NCBI GenBank assembly: GCA_905211505.1
Contig: CAJMAX010000013.1
Location: 1 to 23,304, forward strand
DNA: 23,304 nucleotides
Source of the DNA: an uncultured bacterium
Lineage (GTDB): Bacteria > Cyanobacteriota > Vampirovibrionia > Gastranaerophilales > Gastranaerophilaceae
Reading direction: 5' to 3'
Positions 22,345 to 23,304 of this stretch are shown piece after piece (position 1 is the stretch's first letter; each line of letters begins with the position of its first letter). Both the position numbers and the translations under genes were made by a program. The notes beneath the pieces were generated by a model, which saw only the letters and a list, made by a program, of their open reading frames with translations, was not told the origin of the DNA and searched no databases.

Positions 22345-23052
22345 ATGGATAAATTGTATTTTTGTAAAAAAGGTTTTACTCTTGCAGAAGTTTTAATTAC
22401 TATTGGTATAATTGGTGTTGTTGCTGCGATGACAATACCTAATTTAATGACAAAGATTCAAAAGTCCCGACTGGAAACTCAATTAAAGGTAACTTATTCT
22501 GTTATTCAGCAAGCAATGAAAAGTGCAGAGGGTGATGGCGCAGATTTTCAAACTGCATTTAACGATGGTTATACTGCGAATAAAAAGTGGTTTGATGAAT
22601 ATATTTTACCTAATTTGAAAATTGAAAATGTTTGTTATAATCAACCTGGTTGTTGGCACAAAACTGGAGAGGTTAAAAATTTACTTGGTCAAAGGCCTCC
22701 TTATGAAACGGTGAATGGTATTGGTCTTGATATTATCACGTTTACTACTGCAAAAGGTGCCTGGTTTGATATGGATGGTTTTGCAAAGAATGATTGTGAC
22801 AGTATGTTTGGTATAACAACTCCGACTGGGTGTTTAGTTATATATTTTGATGTTAACGGGAGTGTAAAACCAAATAGAATTGGAAAAGATATTTATATTC
22901 TGGTTCAATCAGAAAAGGGACTAATTCCTGCTGGTAGTGAAAAATCAAAAGAGCAAATTGAGAATAATTGTAATACAGGGGATGGTTATTGGTGTTTGGC
23001 AAAAGTAAAAAATGACAGTTGGTCAATAAGTGAAAAAGTTTTAAAAAGATAA
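22345..23052 (+). CDS. Prepilin-like protein 3 (type IV pilin N-terminal methylation motif)
   Basis: The 235 aa protein has a short leader MDKLYFCKKG and the prepilin signal GFTLAEVLITIGIIGVVAAM, with the standard Gly at -1 and Glu5 of the mature chain. A cysteine-containing soluble domain follows (NVCYNQPGCWHKTG, KNDCDSMFG, PTGCLVIYF, NNCNTGDGYWCLAK). It carries the FDVNGSVKPNRIGKDIYIL block shared with prepilin-like protein 1 and a C-terminal VKNDSWSISEKVLKR. AAAGGG lies about 6 nt before the ATG. Its -10 box sits in the arm of a palindrome, suggesting repression. No pilus assembly genes adjoin, so the role (minor pilin, pseudopilin or surface protein) is open. Confidence 0.87.
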   Translation: MDKLYFCKKGFTLAEVLITIGIIGVVAAMTIPNLMTKIQKSRLETQLKVTYSVIQQAMKSAEGDGADFQTAFNDGYTANKKWFDEYILPNLKIENVCYNQPGCWHKTGEVKNLLGQRPPYETVNGIGLDIITFTTAKGAWFDMDGFAKNDCDSMFGITTPTGCLVIYFDVNGSVKPNRIGKDIYILVQSEKGLIPAGSEKSKEQIENNCNTGDGYWCLAKVKNDSWSISEKVLKR

Positions 23053-23304
23053 TTTAAATGTTAATAGAGGCGCGGCGACCCAAAATGTACTTGATTTACT
23101 ACTATATATGTAGTATAATGATTTCTGTTGATTAGCCGTTGTGTCCAGTGTCCTTAATAGGAAAGAGAGGTTTTAGAAATAATAGTATAGCAAACAAGTT
23201 TGTATGTGAATTTGTCGAAATAAAATAGCAAAACTAATATTAAATTAAATATATGGCTAAAATATCCAGTAATTATAAAAAGATGTGACTGAATTTATAA
23301 TATT
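23053..23304. other. Gene-free window end downstream of prepilin-like gene 3
   Basis: No coding frame with a ribosome binding site is found on either strand; the minus strand contains no ATG at all. A short GC patch (GAGGCGCGGCGACCC, about 23067-23081) precedes the promoter at 23091-23119. Downstream sequence is AT-rich after TTGTGTCCAGTGTCC and GGAAAGAGAGG, with no start codon behind that purine-rich run. It could be the leader of a gene beyond the window or a small RNA. Confidence 0.5.
23091..23119 (+). promoter_or_regulatory. Near-consensus promoter with a palindromic spacer
   Basis: TTGATT (23091-23096) and a perfect TATAAT (23114-23119) are separated by exactly 17 bp. The spacer contains the inverted repeat TACTAC (23097-23102) / GTAGTA (23110-23115), which runs into the -10 box, as expected for a repressor site. 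No gene follows within the 185 nt left in the window. Confidence 0.7.

Noticed and set aside
199..22430. Recent gene conversion between the three prepilin N termini
   Set aside because: The amino acids match, but synonymous codons differ at most positions, so selection on the protein explains the similarity better.
23058..23135. A 25-codon plus-strand frame starting at the ATG of 23058
   Set aside because: It has no ribosome binding site and runs through the promoter at 23091-23119.
23252..23288. A start of a new gene at ATGGCTAAAATATCC
   Set aside because: The frame ends at a TGA after 11 codons and has no ribosome binding site.
1..23304. CRISPR array, transposase, integrase or phage gene
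   Set aside because: No regularly spaced direct repeats and no recognisable mobile-element protein were seen in the window.

Overview
The window is AT-rich bacterial chromosome with dense genes and mostly housekeeping content. Three unrelated loci encode proteins that open with the prepilin signature FTLAE(V/I)LIT(L/I)GIIG. Multiplication of such orphan prepilin-like genes, low GC, cyanobacterial-like ClpC N-domains and a diderm-style lipoprotein/Lgt pair suggest a non-photosynthetic relative of Cyanobacteria (Candidatus Gastranaerophilales / Melainabacteria type). That assignment is inference from protein style; no rRNA gene is present to confirm it.

Layout. 1-198: two inverted-repeat (REP-like) units that run up to the start of prepilin-like gene 1 (199-924, +). 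925-7989: one long minus-strand operon, read from right to left: a stand-alone ClpX zinc-binding domain, a 533-544 aa helical protein of unknown function, ruvX, a DUF1292 acidic protein, a three-module Clp N-domain protein with no ATPase, tilS, hpt and a soluble GAF histidine kinase. 8036-9487: divergent TPR lipoprotein plus lgt. 9488-9881: gene-free stretch with a GC-richer patch. 9882-10073: a 63 aa orphan small gene with its own terminator. 10149-13276 (-): unknown 181 aa protein, a WecA/TagO-like glycosyl-phosphate transferase and glyA. 13341-16108 (-): secreted alpha/beta hydrolase, unknown 199 aa protein and nagZ, each 1 nt apart. 16151-16921 (-): prepilin-like gene 2, divergent from a 69 aa XRE regulator (17032-17241, +), followed by comF, an unknown 108 aa protein, a left-handed beta-helix acyltransferase and a four-TM protein. 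19496-22042: gyrA, ending in a 26-bp perfect hairpin that overlaps the 3' end of a convergent 55 aa AbrB/MazE-like gene (22072-22239, -). That gene is divergent from prepilin-like gene 3 (22345-23052, +) across a 39-bp palindrome. 23053-23304: a strong-looking promoter with no gene in view.

Two themes stand out. First, the long operon encodes the adaptor/substrate-docking domains of both ClpX and ClpC as separate ATPase-free proteins, which could form an adaptor layer for Clp proteolysis; this is inference. Second, two of the three orphan prepilin-like genes each face a tiny divergent DNA-binding protein across a symmetric operator-like sequence, suggesting each surface pilin-like protein has its own switch. 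Several genes start with TTG or GTG, and two neighbouring genes have the spacing expected of leaderless transcripts.
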